Positions 44,701 to 53,946 are shown, counted from the first letter of the stretch. The stretch is 64,000 nucleotides of DNA from a virus (IMGVR_UViG_3300008117_000076:1-64000), one strand, 5' to 3'. Translations and numbers: made by a program. The notes: a model not told the origin generated them from the letters alone.

Positions 44701-46854
44701 ATTACAGCAACCCCTAGTGTTACTGTAACTCCTTCGGCTACAACAACACCATCTATTACAACAACGCCTTCTATTACCACTACGCCAAGTATTACTACTA
44801 CCCCAAGTATTACTACTACGCCGTCAATTACTACCACACCAAGTATAACAACTACGCCATCTATTACTACTACGCCTAGTATAACTGTTACCCCAAGTAT
44901 TACTACTACGCCTAGTATTACCACAACGCCTTCTATTACCGCAACACCATCTATTACTGTTACGCCAAGTATTACTACTACCCCAAGTATTACTACTACG
45001 CCGAGTATAACAACGACCCCAAGTGTCACACCTAGTATAACAACTACGCCAAGTATTACTACTACGCCAAGTATCACACCAAGTATTACAACTACGCCAA
45101 GCGTTACAACTACGCCAAGTATTACAACTACGCCAAGTATTACTAGAACTCCAAGTATTACAACTACGCCAAGCGTTACAACTACGCCAAGCGTTACAAC
45201 TACGCCAAGCGTTACACCATCAATAACCACTACGCCATCTATTACCACTACCCCGAGTATTACTACTACCCCAAGTATTACTACTACCCCAAGTATTACT
45301 ACAACGCCAAGTATTACTAGAACGCCGTCTATTACTACTACACCAAGTGTTACTCCATCTGTTACTACAACGCCTAGTGTTACACCATCCATCACCAATA
45401 CGCCATCTATTACCACCACACCAAGTGTTACACCAAGTGTTACTATTACGCCAAGTATTACTACAACGCCTAGTGTTACACCATCCATCACCAATACGCC
45501 GTCTGTTACAACCACGCCTAGTATTACTACAACACCGTCTGTTACAACCACGCCTAGTATTACTACAACACCGTCTATCACGGCAACGCCATCTATTACC
45601 ACAACGCCAAGTATTACCACAACGCCAAGTATTACAACTACGCCAAGTATTACTAGAACGCCGAGTATCACTACAACACCAGGATCAACACCATCTGTTA
45701 CCGTTACACCGAGTATCACTACCACGCCGTCTATTACCACTACACCTAGTGTCACTAGAACACCTTCTATTACTACTACCCCAAGTATTACTACTACGCC
45801 GTCTATTACCACAACGCCAAGTATTACTAGAACGCCCAGTATCACGCCATCTATTACCACTACGCCGTCTGTTACTTCTACACCCAGTATCACTACTACA
45901 CCGTCTGTTACCAGAACACCATCAATCACAACTACGCCAAGTATTACGCCAAGTATTACTACTACGCCGTCAATTACTACCACACCAAGTATTACTACTA
46001 CGCCATCTATTACCACTACGCCGTCTATTACTACTACTCCAAGTATTACTAGAACGCCTAGTGTCACTAGAACGCCAAGTATCACGCCATCTATTACCAC
46101 TACGCCGTCTATTACCACAACGCCAAGTATTACTAGAACGCCATCTATTACGACTACCCCAAGTATTACTAGAACAACAAGTGTTACACCTAGTATTACT
46201 ACAACGCCTTCAATTACTACTACCCCAAGTATTACTACTACCCCAAGTATTACTACTACCCCAAGTATTACTAGAACGCCTTCTATCACAACTACACCAA
46301 GTATCACTAGAACATCAGGCGTTACACCTAGTGTTACTACAACTCCGTCTATTACACCATCAATTACCGTCAGTATTACCCCATCAATAACTAAAACCCC
46401 ATCGATAACACCGACTCGTAGTGTAACAAAAACACCAACGGTTACGCCAACTATTACACCGACTCGTTCAACTACCCCTACAGTAACACCGAGTGTAACA
46501 ATAACACCTTCTATAACTCCATCAATTACCCCGTCTGAAGTAAAAGTTAGTGATATAGCAATTTATGGTATAGAATTACGTTATAAAGTTGGAATGGTGG
46601 AACATTCATACATTGGTGGTGTAAATCAATCTTTACCTGTAAAAGACCAAGGTAATATTTGGGTGTACGGAGAACAATTATTATACAGTGATTATAGTGG
46701 GGTGACAAGAGTAATTACTGGTGCTAGAGTACAAATAACCAATCGTAAAGCAGGTGAAATATTTATCAAAAATGGACGTTTGTATTGGGTAATTGGTGAT
46801 GATATTACAAATTATGAGTTCGCATTATCTAACGAATCTTCATTTAGTTATTAA
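41782..46854 (+). CDS. Mucin-like Pro/Thr/Ser repeat virion protein with jelly-roll-like head
   Basis: The 1690-residue protein has about 375 N-terminal residues forming two or more beta-rich domains (SVSVTAGKRYAIFWSAIMSH, INIPAGEWFVFGSCNVNTP). Then come about 1200 residues of TPSITT-type repeats (about bases 42910-46536) with variants [18 protein letters not shown] and PSIT. The C-terminal domain of about 100 residues (VSDIAIYGIELRYKVGMVEH to the end) is beta-rich and without Cys. A stalk joining two globular ends is the simplest model. There is no signal peptide or LPXTG anchor. Thr/Ser density is typical of O-glycosylated mucins. Confidence 0.8.
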   Translation: MARIYSQAAQTAASGSPLTAYSSRTSVSVSVTAGKRYAIFWSAIMSHSALTSRARVRLQNVTNGVTLQQFEFEPQDLTDRMSAVDVNVFTASSTTTIEFAIQWSASAGTATISDAYINVLELDDADVSSYDSTQIATTNAVATPIDSINIPAGEWFVFGSCNVNTPRTAQAADDMVVQLSDGTNTYMVRTQYYAKDTLGITPYFAIVTASLGATTTFSLEHSSPNGQNIVNQYRTLLALDRSKFAETYAAVSESAQIDSTSAGAPTAIITYTPTIANTGNHLVVGTWTTKISATNSSVFSHFGTSTTEPGQYTATRQPLREASVNNIDEFAHGWTDVESLTAGSITKVIAWRPEANVNATISDAAIVIMDLDGAVAAPSPTPTTTPTPTPTPSITVTPSITTTPSITVTPSITTTPSITTTPSITTTPSITPSITTTPSITTTPSVTTTPSITRTPSITTTPSITTTPSITVTPSITTTPSITITPSITPSITVTPSITTTPSITTTPSITPSITTTPSITTTPSITTTPSVTPSITTTPSITTTPSITTTPSVTNTPSITRTPSITTTPSITTTPSITTTPSITVTPSITRTPSITTTPSITTTPSVTPSITTTPSITTTPSITTTPSITTTPSITTTPSITTTPSITTTPSITPSITTTPSITTTPSITTTPSVTPSITVTPSITTTPSITTTPSITTTPSITTTPSITVTPSITTTPSITTTPSVTPSITTTPSITTTPSVTPSITTTPSVTTTPSVTPSITTTPSITTTPSVTTTPSITTTPSITTTPSITTTPSITPSVTVTPSITVTPSITTTPSVTATPSVTVTPSITATPSVTRTPSVTPSITVTPSITTTPSITTTPSITPSITTTPSVTTTPSITTTPSITPSVTITPSITTTPSITPSITTTPSVTATPSITTTPSITTTPSVTVTPSITASPGVSVTPSITVTPSITTTPSITPSITVSPSITATPSVTVTPSATTTPSITTTPSITTTPSITTTPSITTTPSITTTPSITTTPSITTTPSITVTPSITTTPSITTTPSITATPSITVTPSITTTPSITTTPSITTTPSVTPSITTTPSITTTPSITPSITTTPSVTTTPSITTTPSITRTPSITTTPSVTTTPSVTTTPSVTPSITTTPSITTTPSITTTPSITTTPSITTTPSITRTPSITTTPSVTPSVTTTPSVTPSITNTPSITTTPSVTPSVTITPSITTTPSVTPSITNTPSVTTTPSITTTPSVTTTPSITTTPSITATPSITTTPSITTTPSITTTPSITRTPSITTTPGSTPSVTVTPSITTTPSITTTPSVTRTPSITTTPSITTTPSITTTPSITRTPSITPSITTTPSVTSTPSITTTPSVTRTPSITTTPSITPSITTTPSITTTPSITTTPSITTTPSITTTPSITRTPSVTRTPSITPSITTTPSITTTPSITRTPSITTTPSITRTTSVTPSITTTPSITTTPSITTTPSITTTPSITRTPSITTTPSITRTSGVTPSVTTTPSITPSITVSITPSITKTPSITPTRSVTKTPTVTPTITPTRSTTPTVTPSVTITPSITPSITPSEVKVSDIAIYGIELRYKVGMVEHSYIGGVNQSLPVKDQGNIWVYGEQLLYSDYSGVTRVITGARVQITNRKAGEIFIKNGRLYWVIGDDITNYEFALSNESSFSY
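42910..46536 (+). repeat. TPSITT-type Pro/Thr/Ser coding repeat, array 2 (about 3.6 kb)
   Basis: The array encodes TPSIT-X hexamers in long uninterrupted series, broken by shorter PSIT units. Synonymous codons vary from unit to unit (AGT or TCT/TCA for Ser; ACT, ACC, ACA, ACG for Thr; CCA, CCG, CCT, CCC for Pro). Several blocks of one to three units recur identically, suggesting past local duplication. Confidence 0.9.
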
Positions 46855-46859
46855 AATTC

Positions 46860-46868
46860 ATATTTATA
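46860..46868 (+). promoter_or_regulatory. Candidate late promoter ATATTTATA
   Basis: The element lies six bases after the stop of the first giant repeat gene and 26 bases before the GTG at 46895; it would serve the second mucin cassette. Confidence 0.5.
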
Positions 46869-46894
46869 TGAAATGTATAACGTGAGGTGTATTC

Positions 46895-47410
46895 GTGGCT
46901 GAGACAAGACTTTCTGGCGCATTAATAAGAACTGGAACGAATATCGGACCTGTGAACAAACTATCAGTTGGAGATGTGACCACACCAAGTGGTTCTCTTC
47001 ATGTTGGCGGTACGACAGTTCTACAACAAATATTAGAAAAAAATACTATTGCTGCGACTGCGGCAACGGGGACAATTAATTTTAATGTATTATCACAAGG
47101 GGTGTTGTATTATACAACTAACTCATCGGGTAACTGGACTCTAAACTTTACAGGTGACATTTCGACTACATTAAATGATATAATGTATATTGGGCAAAGT
47201 TTGAGTTTGGCGTTTTTAGTAACGAACGGTTCTCCCGCATTTTATGTCACATCTCATACAATTGATGGTGCTTCTGTAACACCAAAATGGCAAGGTGGTG
47301 CTGTTCCCTCAGCGGGTAACACAAATTGTATTGATGTGTATTCGTATGTTATAATAAAAACAGCAAATGCTACATTTACTGTGTTAGCATCAGTAATACC
47401 TTTCGTTTAA
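46895..47410 (+). CDS. Free-standing beta-domain virion protein (copy of the end of the 2666 protein)
   Basis: The start is a GTG with GAGGTG upstream. Of its 171 residues, the last 130 match the C-terminal domain of the 2666-5290 protein: [42 protein letters not shown] and KTANATFTV in the same order. The N-terminal 40 residues differ. The next gene is again a mucin-like protein, ten bases downstream. The domain may be a fibre cap or attachment unit that works with the repeat protein. Confidence 0.75.
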   Translation: MAETRLSGALIRTGTNIGPVNKLSVGDVTTPSGSLHVGGTTVLQQILEKNTIAATAATGTINFNVLSQGVLYYTTNSSGNWTLNFTGDISTTLNDIMYIGQSLSLAFLVTNGSPAFYVTSHTIDGASVTPKWQGGAVPSAGNTNCIDVYSYVIIKTANATFTVLASVIPFV

Positions 47411-47419
47411 TAAGATTGT

Positions 47420-50400
47420 ATGACTCCGGTACTTGGTGCACGAGGTGGTGCTAGTGTTAGGTCGTTTGGTTTATTTGGGGCAATAACACCAACGCCTACG
47501 CCTTCAATTACTCGTACTCCATCGGTTACACCAAGTATTACTCCGTCGAGAAGCGTAACGCCTAGTATTACACCATCAATCACAATTACGCCAAGTATTA
47601 CGCCTTCTATTACTAGAACGCCAAGTATTACTCCGTCAATAACAGTAACAACTACACCTAGTGTTACTAACACCCCTTCAATTACGATAACTCCGTCTAT
47701 TACTGCTACTACTACGCCAAGTATTACAGTTACACCTTCTATTACTATTACACCATCTATTACAACTACGCCAAGTATTACTAGAACGCCATCTATTACG
47801 ACTACGCCATCAATTACTATCACCCCAAGTATTACTAGAACGCCTTCTATTACGACTACACCAAGCGTAACTAAAACGCCAAGTATTACTACTACGCCGT
47901 CTATTACCACTACGCCGTCTATTACCACTACGCCAAGTATTACGCCAAGTATTACTGTTACACCATCTATTACTAAAACGCCAAGTATTACGCCAAGTAT
48001 TACCATTACACCATCTATTACTAAAACACCTTCTATTACTACAACACCGAGTGTTACCAGAACGCCATCTATTACGGTAACCCCAAGTATCACACCTTCT
48101 ATTACTACAACGCCAAGCGTAACAACTACGCCAAGTGTTACACCATCTATTACCACTACACCGTCTATCACAACTACTCCAAGTATTACTACAACGCCGT
48201 CTATTACAACTACCCCTAGTGTTACCACGACGCCAAGCGTTACGCCATCTATTACTACCACTCCTAGTATTACCAGAACACCAAGTATTACTACCACGCC
48301 TTCTATTACTACAACACCAAGTGTTACCAAAACACCATCTATTACTACTACGCCAAGTATTACTACCACGCCTTCTATTACGACTACACCATCTATTACT
48401 ACTACGCCAAGTATTACTCCAAGTATTACACCGTCAATTACCACTACGCCGTCTATTACCACTACGCCGTCTATTACCACTACGCCGTCTATTACCACAA
48501 CACCGTCAGTTACAACTACTCCAAGTATTACAGTTACACCATCTATTACTAAAACGCCAAGTATTACGCCAAGTATTACGTCTTCGCCGGGGATTAGTGT
48601 AACCCCAAGTATTACGGTAACACCGTCTATTACTACTACGCCTTCTATTACAAAAACACCGAGTGTTACGGTAACGCCTTCTATTACTACTACGCCGTCT
48701 ATTACCACAACACCGAGTATTACTCCATCAATTACAACTACGCCTTCTATTACCACAACACCATCTGTTACAAATACACCAAGTATCACTACAACACCAT
48801 CAGTAACTACTACACCGTCTATCACCACCACGCCTAGTGTTACTACCACACCAAGTATTACTCCATCTATTACCACTACACCATCTATTACTACCACACC
48901 AAGTATTACCAAAACGCCTTCTATTACAACTACGCCTTCTATTACTACAACGCCAAGTATTACCAAAACGCCTTCTATTACGACTACACCAAGTATTACG
49001 GTAACGCCGTCTATTACTACCACGCCATCAGTAACTACTACACCATCTATTACAACTACACCAAGTATTACGCCAAGTATTACGACAACGCCTTCTATTA
49101 CTACTACACCATCTATTACAAGAACGCCAAGTATTACTACTACGCCTTCTATTACTAAAACGCCGAGTATTACGATAACGCCTTCTATTACAAGAACGCC
49201 TAGTGTTACGGTAACGCCTTCTATCACAACTACACCAAGCATTACACCATCCATTACGACTACTCCATCTATTACCACCACACCAAGTATTACCACTACG
49301 CCTTCTATTACTACTACGCCCAGTATTACGCCGTCTATTACCACTACGCCGTCTATTACCAGAACGCCGTCTATTACGACTACGCCAAGTATTACGCCAA
49401 GTATTACGATAACGCCTTCTGTCACTACAACACCAAGTATTACTACAACGCCTTCTGTTACTATTACGCCTAGTATTACACCATCTATTACCACTACGCC
49501 TTCTATTACTAGAACCCCGAGTATTACTACTACACCGTCTATTACTGTTACGCCAAGTATTACTCCATCAATTACAACTACGCCATCTATTACTAAAACG
49601 CCAAGTATTACTACCACACCGTCTATTACAACCACACCTTCCGTAACTAGAACGCCAAGTATTACCACTACGCCTTCTATTACCAGAACGCCGTCTATTA
49701 CTACAACACCTAGCATTACACCTTCTATTACCATTACGCCAAGTATTACTACAACACCAAGTGTAACTCCGTCTATTACCACCACACCATCTATTACGAC
49801 TACACCAAGTATTACTACAACACCGTCTATTACAACTACACCAAGTATTACTCCATCTATTACAACTACACCAAGTATTACAAAAACGCCTTCTATTACT
49901 AGAACCCCAAGTATTACCACTACACCAAGTATTACAACAACGCCAAGTATTACTAAAACGCCGTCAATTACTACTACACCTTCTATCACTACAACGCCAA
50001 GTATTACTACAACGCCAAGTATTACTCCAAGTATTACTAAAACGCCTTCTATTACTACAACGCCAAGTATTACTACAACGCCGAGTATTACCGTAACGCC
50101 AAGTATTACTCCATCAATTACAACTACGCCATCTATTACTAAAACGCCAAGTATTACCGTTACACCATCTGTTACCATCACACCATCTATTACTACTACT
50201 CCTAGTATTACCAGAACACCAAGTATTACGACAACGCCTTCTATTACTACAACGCCTTCTATTACTACAACGCCGAGTATTACTCCAAGTATTACGGTAA
50301 CGCCTTCTATTACTACAACGCCTTCTATTACGAAAACGCCGAGTGTTACTACAACGCCAAGTATTACTACTACACCGTCTATTACTAGAACGCCAAGCGT

Positions 50401-52069
50401 AACAACTACGCCATCTATTACTACCACGCCTAGTATTACCAGAACACCAAGTATTACTCCTAGTATTACGCCGTCTATTACCACTACACCATCTATTACG
50501 ACTACACCAAGTATTACCAGAACACCAAGTATTACGACAACGCCTTCTATTACTACAACACCATCTATTACTACTACGCCAAGTATTACTAGAACGCCGT
50601 CTATTACGACTACACCATCTATTACTACTACGCCAAGTATTACTCCAAGTATTACCATCACGCCAAGTATTACCAAAACACCGTCTATTACCACTACGCC
50701 AAGCATTACTACAACGCCTTCTATTACAAGAACGCCAAGTATCACGCCAAGTATTACAACAACGCCGTCTATTACTAGAACGCCAAGTATTACTACAACA
50801 CCGTCTATTACTAGAACGCCGTCTATTACTAGAACGCCGAGTATTACCACTACGCCGTCTATTACCAGAACACCGTCTATTACGCCTTCTAACACACCGG
50901 GAACAATGGTTATTGAACTTGCTAGTGGGTCAGCAAGTAGTAATACAACAACGGGAGCATCTACAGGATCACATACATGGACCGTACAATCAAACGCTAC
51001 AGCGTTAGTAGCACGTGTGGCTTCACAGGCAGAATTTCCAACATACGGTAAACCGACAGCAATGTGGTGGTCTGGAAGTTGGGGAAGAACCGCATTAACA
51101 ATGCAACAAGAATCAGCTAATATTGGTGATGGTATTGCTCTAACAATCTGGACATTATTCAGTCCAAATTCTGGCACAGGTGCATTAGAAATTGCGTATA
51201 ACGGTACTATGTATTATCGTATGTATCATACTAATTATAAAAATGCTGTAGCCGTGTGGGATAAAGATTTTACCAGTACAAACGGCACAAGTATGTTCGT
51301 TCCATTATACACAGATGCGGATAATAGTTCTTTAATGATTGGAATTGGTGTTGGAGTAAATGCATTCGGTTCACCAAGTACGTTGTCAGCGGCAGGAGGA
51401 TCTACCTCGGAATGGACAACAACCAGTACGGCATTGACATATGATTTTGAAGTAAATATGTCCAAAAAATATGCATCAAGTACAGCTGGACAGTTAGATT
51501 GGACCCACAGCCAGACGTTAAATATTAAAGCAGCGGCAATTCAATTAGAAAATATTATACCATCAGTAACACCGACTATTACACCGACACCGACGATAAC
51601 TCCATCTAAAACAAGAACGCCATCGCCAGTGACGCCTTCGCCAACGCCGTCACCGACGCCATCGCCAGTAACGCCGTCACCTGTAACGCCTTCACCTGTT
51701 ACCCCATCACCAGTAACACCATCACCAGTAACGCCTTCGCCAACACCATCACCAACACCTTCGCCAGTAACACCATCACCGGTAACGCCTTCACCAACGC
51801 CGTCACCAACACCATCGCCAGTAACGCCTTCGCCAACACCATCACCAACACCTGCACCAGTAACGCCTTCGCCAACACCAGCACCAACACCTGCACCAGT
51901 AACACCTGCACCAACACCCGCACCAGTAACACCATCACCGACATCTTCGTGTCAAGACGGCACGTATGCGTGTATTGGAGTAAATCTATACTATTGTAAT
52001 CTCGGAACTTATGAACTAGCATGTGTGGATTATGTAGACTGTGGTGGAAGTCAATTCCTTTGTACGTAA
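47420..52069 (+). CDS. Mucin-like Pro/Thr/Ser repeat protein with inserted beta domain and six-Cys cap
   Basis: The 1549-residue protein has a short N-terminus (Ala/Gly/Phe-rich, like that of the 5293 protein), about 1135 residues of TPSITT-type repeats (residues 23-1157), and a beta-rich domain (about residues 1158-1378, VIELASGSASSNTTTGAS at its start, ALTIWTLFSP inside). [10 protein letters not shown] block follows, and the final 41 residues carry six cysteines (SSCQDGTYACIGV to the end). The last domain is nearly identical to that of the 5293 protein. The stalk-and-cap layout suggests a flexible fibre. The gene immediately precedes the glycosyltransferase cassette apart from one small gene. 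Confidence 0.8.
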   Translation: MTPVLGARGGASVRSFGLFGAITPTPTPSITRTPSVTPSITPSRSVTPSITPSITITPSITPSITRTPSITPSITVTTTPSVTNTPSITITPSITATTTPSITVTPSITITPSITTTPSITRTPSITTTPSITITPSITRTPSITTTPSVTKTPSITTTPSITTTPSITTTPSITPSITVTPSITKTPSITPSITITPSITKTPSITTTPSVTRTPSITVTPSITPSITTTPSVTTTPSVTPSITTTPSITTTPSITTTPSITTTPSVTTTPSVTPSITTTPSITRTPSITTTPSITTTPSVTKTPSITTTPSITTTPSITTTPSITTTPSITPSITPSITTTPSITTTPSITTTPSITTTPSVTTTPSITVTPSITKTPSITPSITSSPGISVTPSITVTPSITTTPSITKTPSVTVTPSITTTPSITTTPSITPSITTTPSITTTPSVTNTPSITTTPSVTTTPSITTTPSVTTTPSITPSITTTPSITTTPSITKTPSITTTPSITTTPSITKTPSITTTPSITVTPSITTTPSVTTTPSITTTPSITPSITTTPSITTTPSITRTPSITTTPSITKTPSITITPSITRTPSVTVTPSITTTPSITPSITTTPSITTTPSITTTPSITTTPSITPSITTTPSITRTPSITTTPSITPSITITPSVTTTPSITTTPSVTITPSITPSITTTPSITRTPSITTTPSITVTPSITPSITTTPSITKTPSITTTPSITTTPSVTRTPSITTTPSITRTPSITTTPSITPSITITPSITTTPSVTPSITTTPSITTTPSITTTPSITTTPSITPSITTTPSITKTPSITRTPSITTTPSITTTPSITKTPSITTTPSITTTPSITTTPSITPSITKTPSITTTPSITTTPSITVTPSITPSITTTPSITKTPSITVTPSVTITPSITTTPSITRTPSITTTPSITTTPSITTTPSITPSITVTPSITTTPSITKTPSVTTTPSITTTPSITRTPSVTTTPSITTTPSITRTPSITPSITPSITTTPSITTTPSITRTPSITTTPSITTTPSITTTPSITRTPSITTTPSITTTPSITPSITITPSITKTPSITTTPSITTTPSITRTPSITPSITTTPSITRTPSITTTPSITRTPSITRTPSITTTPSITRTPSITPSNTPGTMVIELASGSASSNTTTGASTGSHTWTVQSNATALVARVASQAEFPTYGKPTAMWWSGSWGRTALTMQQESANIGDGIALTIWTLFSPNSGTGALEIAYNGTMYYRMYHTNYKNAVAVWDKDFTSTNGTSMFVPLYTDADNSSLMIGIGVGVNAFGSPSTLSAAGGSTSEWTTTSTALTYDFEVNMSKKYASSTAGQLDWTHSQTLNIKAAAIQLENIIPSVTPTITPTPTITPSKTRTPSPVTPSPTPSPTPSPVTPSPVTPSPVTPSPVTPSPVTPSPTPSPTPSPVTPSPVTPSPTPSPTPSPVTPSPTPSPTPAPVTPSPTPAPTPAPVTPAPTPAPVTPSPTSSCQDGTYACIGVNLYYCNLGTYELACVDYVDCGGSQFLCT
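47486..50890 (+). repeat. TPSITT-type Pro/Thr/Ser coding repeat, array 3 (about 3.4 kb)
   Basis: This is the same unit family as arrays 1 and 2, with more TPSITK and TPSITR variants. Ser, Thr and Pro codons are heterogeneous. Ile/Val alternation at the fourth position is the main conservative change. Confidence 0.9.
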
Positions 52070-52102
52070 AAATAACGGTAACTTAAAATTTAGAGAATAA
52101 AT

Positions 52103-52534
52103 ATGAATACATTTCAAGATTTACAATTATTGGTTGATGCTAACGCAATAATCCAAAATTATAACTGTGTGGATAATACAACGTGTGATGCTTTAAAATC
52201 ACTCACCACGGGAAACGGATTATATCGACAAATTCATTATTTAATTGATAAACAAACACCTTTTAGAGTGTTATGGTTGCAATACGACACCACAGATGAT
52301 GAGTTTATATTAAATTTATCGTGTTTTGATAAAGATAAAAACGTTATAACTCCTTTAGATTTTACGAATAGGGTTGAAGGCCCATCAAAAACATTAGTAC
52401 AATCGTATATTAATACCAATCCAATAAAATGGATAAAAACGGTACCAAATGAATATAGTCTCATGTATACGACTCAAAATGCTAATATAGGACAGAAACT
52501 ACAAAATACTTTACCAATAATTAAAAAGCTGTAG
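52103..52534 (+). CDS. Small unknown protein between mucin and glycan genes
   Basis: The 143-residue product is of mixed alpha/beta composition (NTFQDLQLLVDANAIIQNY at the start, RVLWLQYDTTDDEFILNLS in the middle). No family is recognised and no signal peptide is present. It ends before a weak hairpin and a candidate promoter, so it probably belongs to the mucin transcript rather than the glycan operon. Confidence 0.6.
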   Translation: MNTFQDLQLLVDANAIIQNYNCVDNTTCDALKSLTTGNGLYRQIHYLIDKQTPFRVLWLQYDTTDDEFILNLSCFDKDKNVITPLDFTNRVEGPSKTLVQSYINTNPIKWIKTVPNEYSLMYTTQNANIGQKLQNTLPIIKKL

Positions 52535-52539
52535 TAAAC

Positions 52540-52558
52540 CTTGACTTGTTAAGTCGAG
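52540..52558 (+). terminator. Weak candidate terminator before the glycan cassette
   Basis: CTTGACTT and AAGTCGAG form an eight-base stem with one G-T pair and a three-base loop, followed shortly by an AT-rich stretch with TTTTT. It is less convincing than the hairpins after capsid and tube genes. Confidence 0.4.
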
Positions 52559-52586
52559 TAGATTATATTTTTCTATTGACGTAAAC

Positions 52587-52594
52587 TATTTATA
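52587..52594 (+). promoter_or_regulatory. Candidate late promoter (CTATTTATA context)
   Basis: TATTTATA matches the core of the recurrent element and lies 31 bases before the ATG of the first glycosyltransferase gene. It is the only such element seen in a gap within the last 11 kb, so it may serve the whole glycan operon. Confidence 0.45.
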
Positions 52595-52625
52595 CTTGTG
52601 TACAGGTTATATAAATGAGGGTTTT

Positions 52626-53945
52626 ATGACTACAAAAAAGAAAGTTGTTAAAAAGACTGTAAGAAATCAGAGTATAAAAAAGACTGCTGGACGAGTTAAA
52701 AAGAAAGTACCTACTATTTTCGTTCAAATTGCAGCATACCGTGATCCAGAATTATTACACACTCTTCGCAGTTTATTACAAAACGCAGATCATCCAGAAA
52801 ATTTGACTATTGCCATTGGTTGGCAGCATTCTCCCTATGAGAAGTGGGATAATTTAGATGAGTTCAAAGATGACACAAGATTTAAGATAATAGATATAGA
52901 TTATCGTAAATCTAAAGGTGTTTGCTGGATGCGTGAAAAAATACAGAAATTGTATAATGGCGAAACTTATACACTACAACTAGATTCACATCATAGATTT
53001 ACCGAACATTGGGATACGCAAGTAATAGAAATGTTAGAAGGATTGCGTAGTAAAGGACACACAAAACCACTGCTGAGTTCATACTTACCAGATTTTAATC
53101 CAGTAACAGGACCTGAAGGTGAATTACCTGCTCCGTGGATTATGGAATTTGACAGATTTGGTCCAGAAGGGCCAGTACACTTCTTACCACATACAATAGA
53201 CGATTGGAGAGAACTGACATCACCAGTTCCATCAAGATTCATGTCTGGTCATTTTATATTTGCTGACGGAATATTTGTTAAAGAAGTTCCGTATGACCCA
53301 AATTATTATTTTCACGGTGAAGAAATTGATTTATCTGTTCGTTCTTATATGGCGGGGTACGATCTATTCGCACCACACAGAACTATTGCTTGGCACGAAT
53401 ACTATAGAGAAGGAAAGAGTAAACATTGGGAGGACCATACAAATTGGGCATCAGAAGATAGAATCTCACACGCATATCATCGCAAAATGTACGGTATTGA
53501 ATCGAAGAACAGAAAATTAAAAGATAATGTACGAACACTTCAGGAATATGAAATGTATGCTGGATTGGAGTTTTCTACAAAACGTGCTCATACGATGACC
53601 ATACAAAAAATACGCCCTCCAGTTTCTTTAGATGTAGAATCCCATACACAAGGATTGGTTCCTTATCATAAAGTATGTATTGATGTGTATAAAGGATCAT
53701 TACCAGAGAAGGATTATAATTTCTGGGTAGTTGCGTTTACAAATAAAGATGGAATAGAATTTCATAGACATGATGCTGATGAAAATGAAATAAATATGGC
53801 TATGAGTGTACCTTATGAAGCAGATAAGTTTGTGCATATATGGAGAGCATTCTATTCTGATCAACCAGCTGATGGGTGGATCGTGTGGCCTCATAGTAAG
53901 AGTAATGGGTGGTGTGAAAGATTAACTGGTAAATTTGGACGATAA
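52626..53945 (+). CDS. GT60-like glycosyltransferase (polypeptide GlcNAc-transferase family), copy 1
   Basis: I start at the ATG at 52626 with GAGGG upstream; a TTG at 52596 lies in the promoter region. The 439-residue product has a Lys-rich N-terminus and then a domain with IFVQIAAYRDPELLHTL, NLTIAIGWQHS, TLQLDSHHRF (a DxH/DxD-like metal site) and YFHGEEIDLSVRSY. This is the pattern of the GlcNAc family (Pfam GlcNAc, CAZy GT60), whose eukaryotic members add GlcNAc to hydroxyproline or Thr of proteins. The C-terminal 110 residues (FWVVAFTNKDG, WIVWPHSKSNGWCERL) form a second domain shared with the next gene. The acceptor is unknown. Confidence 0.8.
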   Translation: MTTKKKVVKKTVRNQSIKKTAGRVKKKVPTIFVQIAAYRDPELLHTLRSLLQNADHPENLTIAIGWQHSPYEKWDNLDEFKDDTRFKIIDIDYRKSKGVCWMREKIQKLYNGETYTLQLDSHHRFTEHWDTQVIEMLEGLRSKGHTKPLLSSYLPDFNPVTGPEGELPAPWIMEFDRFGPEGPVHFLPHTIDDWRELTSPVPSRFMSGHFIFADGIFVKEVPYDPNYYFHGEEIDLSVRSYMAGYDLFAPHRTIAWHEYYREGKSKHWEDHTNWASEDRISHAYHRKMYGIESKNRKLKDNVRTLQEYEMYAGLEFSTKRAHTMTIQKIRPPVSLDVESHTQGLVPYHKVCIDVYKGSLPEKDYNFWVVAFTNKDGIEFHRHDADENEINMAMSVPYEADKFVHIWRAFYSDQPADGWIVWPHSKSNGWCERLTGKFGR

Positions 53946-53946
53946 T

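Larger units (their letters stand above)
46895..52069 (+). repeat. Copy B of the duplicated beta-domain plus mucin cassette
   Basis: Gene order and domain order match 4905-7293, but the repeat array is nearly three times longer and an extra beta domain (about 50891-51555) is inserted between repeat blocks. The beta domain is a separate gene here and a fused C-terminal domain in copy A. Confidence 0.7.

Noticed and set aside
42711-46307. A 1198-codon open frame on the minus strand, and similar ones at 47407-51177 and 5256-6491
   Set aside because: They are antisense images of the TPSIT repeats: the biased Pro/Thr/Ser/Ile codons rarely give stops on the other strand, producing [11 protein letters not shown]-like text with no natural composition and no ribosome site.
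45347-46390. Leu/Arg-rich plus-strand open frames inside the repeat arrays
   Set aside because: They are out-of-frame readings of the same repeats with no start signal; other examples are at 43601-43918 and 48135-48602.
42910-46536. Possible CRISPR array or microsatellite in the repeat region
   Set aside because: Units are 12-18 bases, without spacers, stay in one reading frame and vary synonymously; the region is coding.
52576-52614. Sigma-70-like promoter (TTGAC with TATA-like boxes) before the glycan operon
   Set aside because: The spacing between TTGACG and candidate -10 boxes is about 9 or 25 bases, not near 17; the late-promoter-like element fits better.
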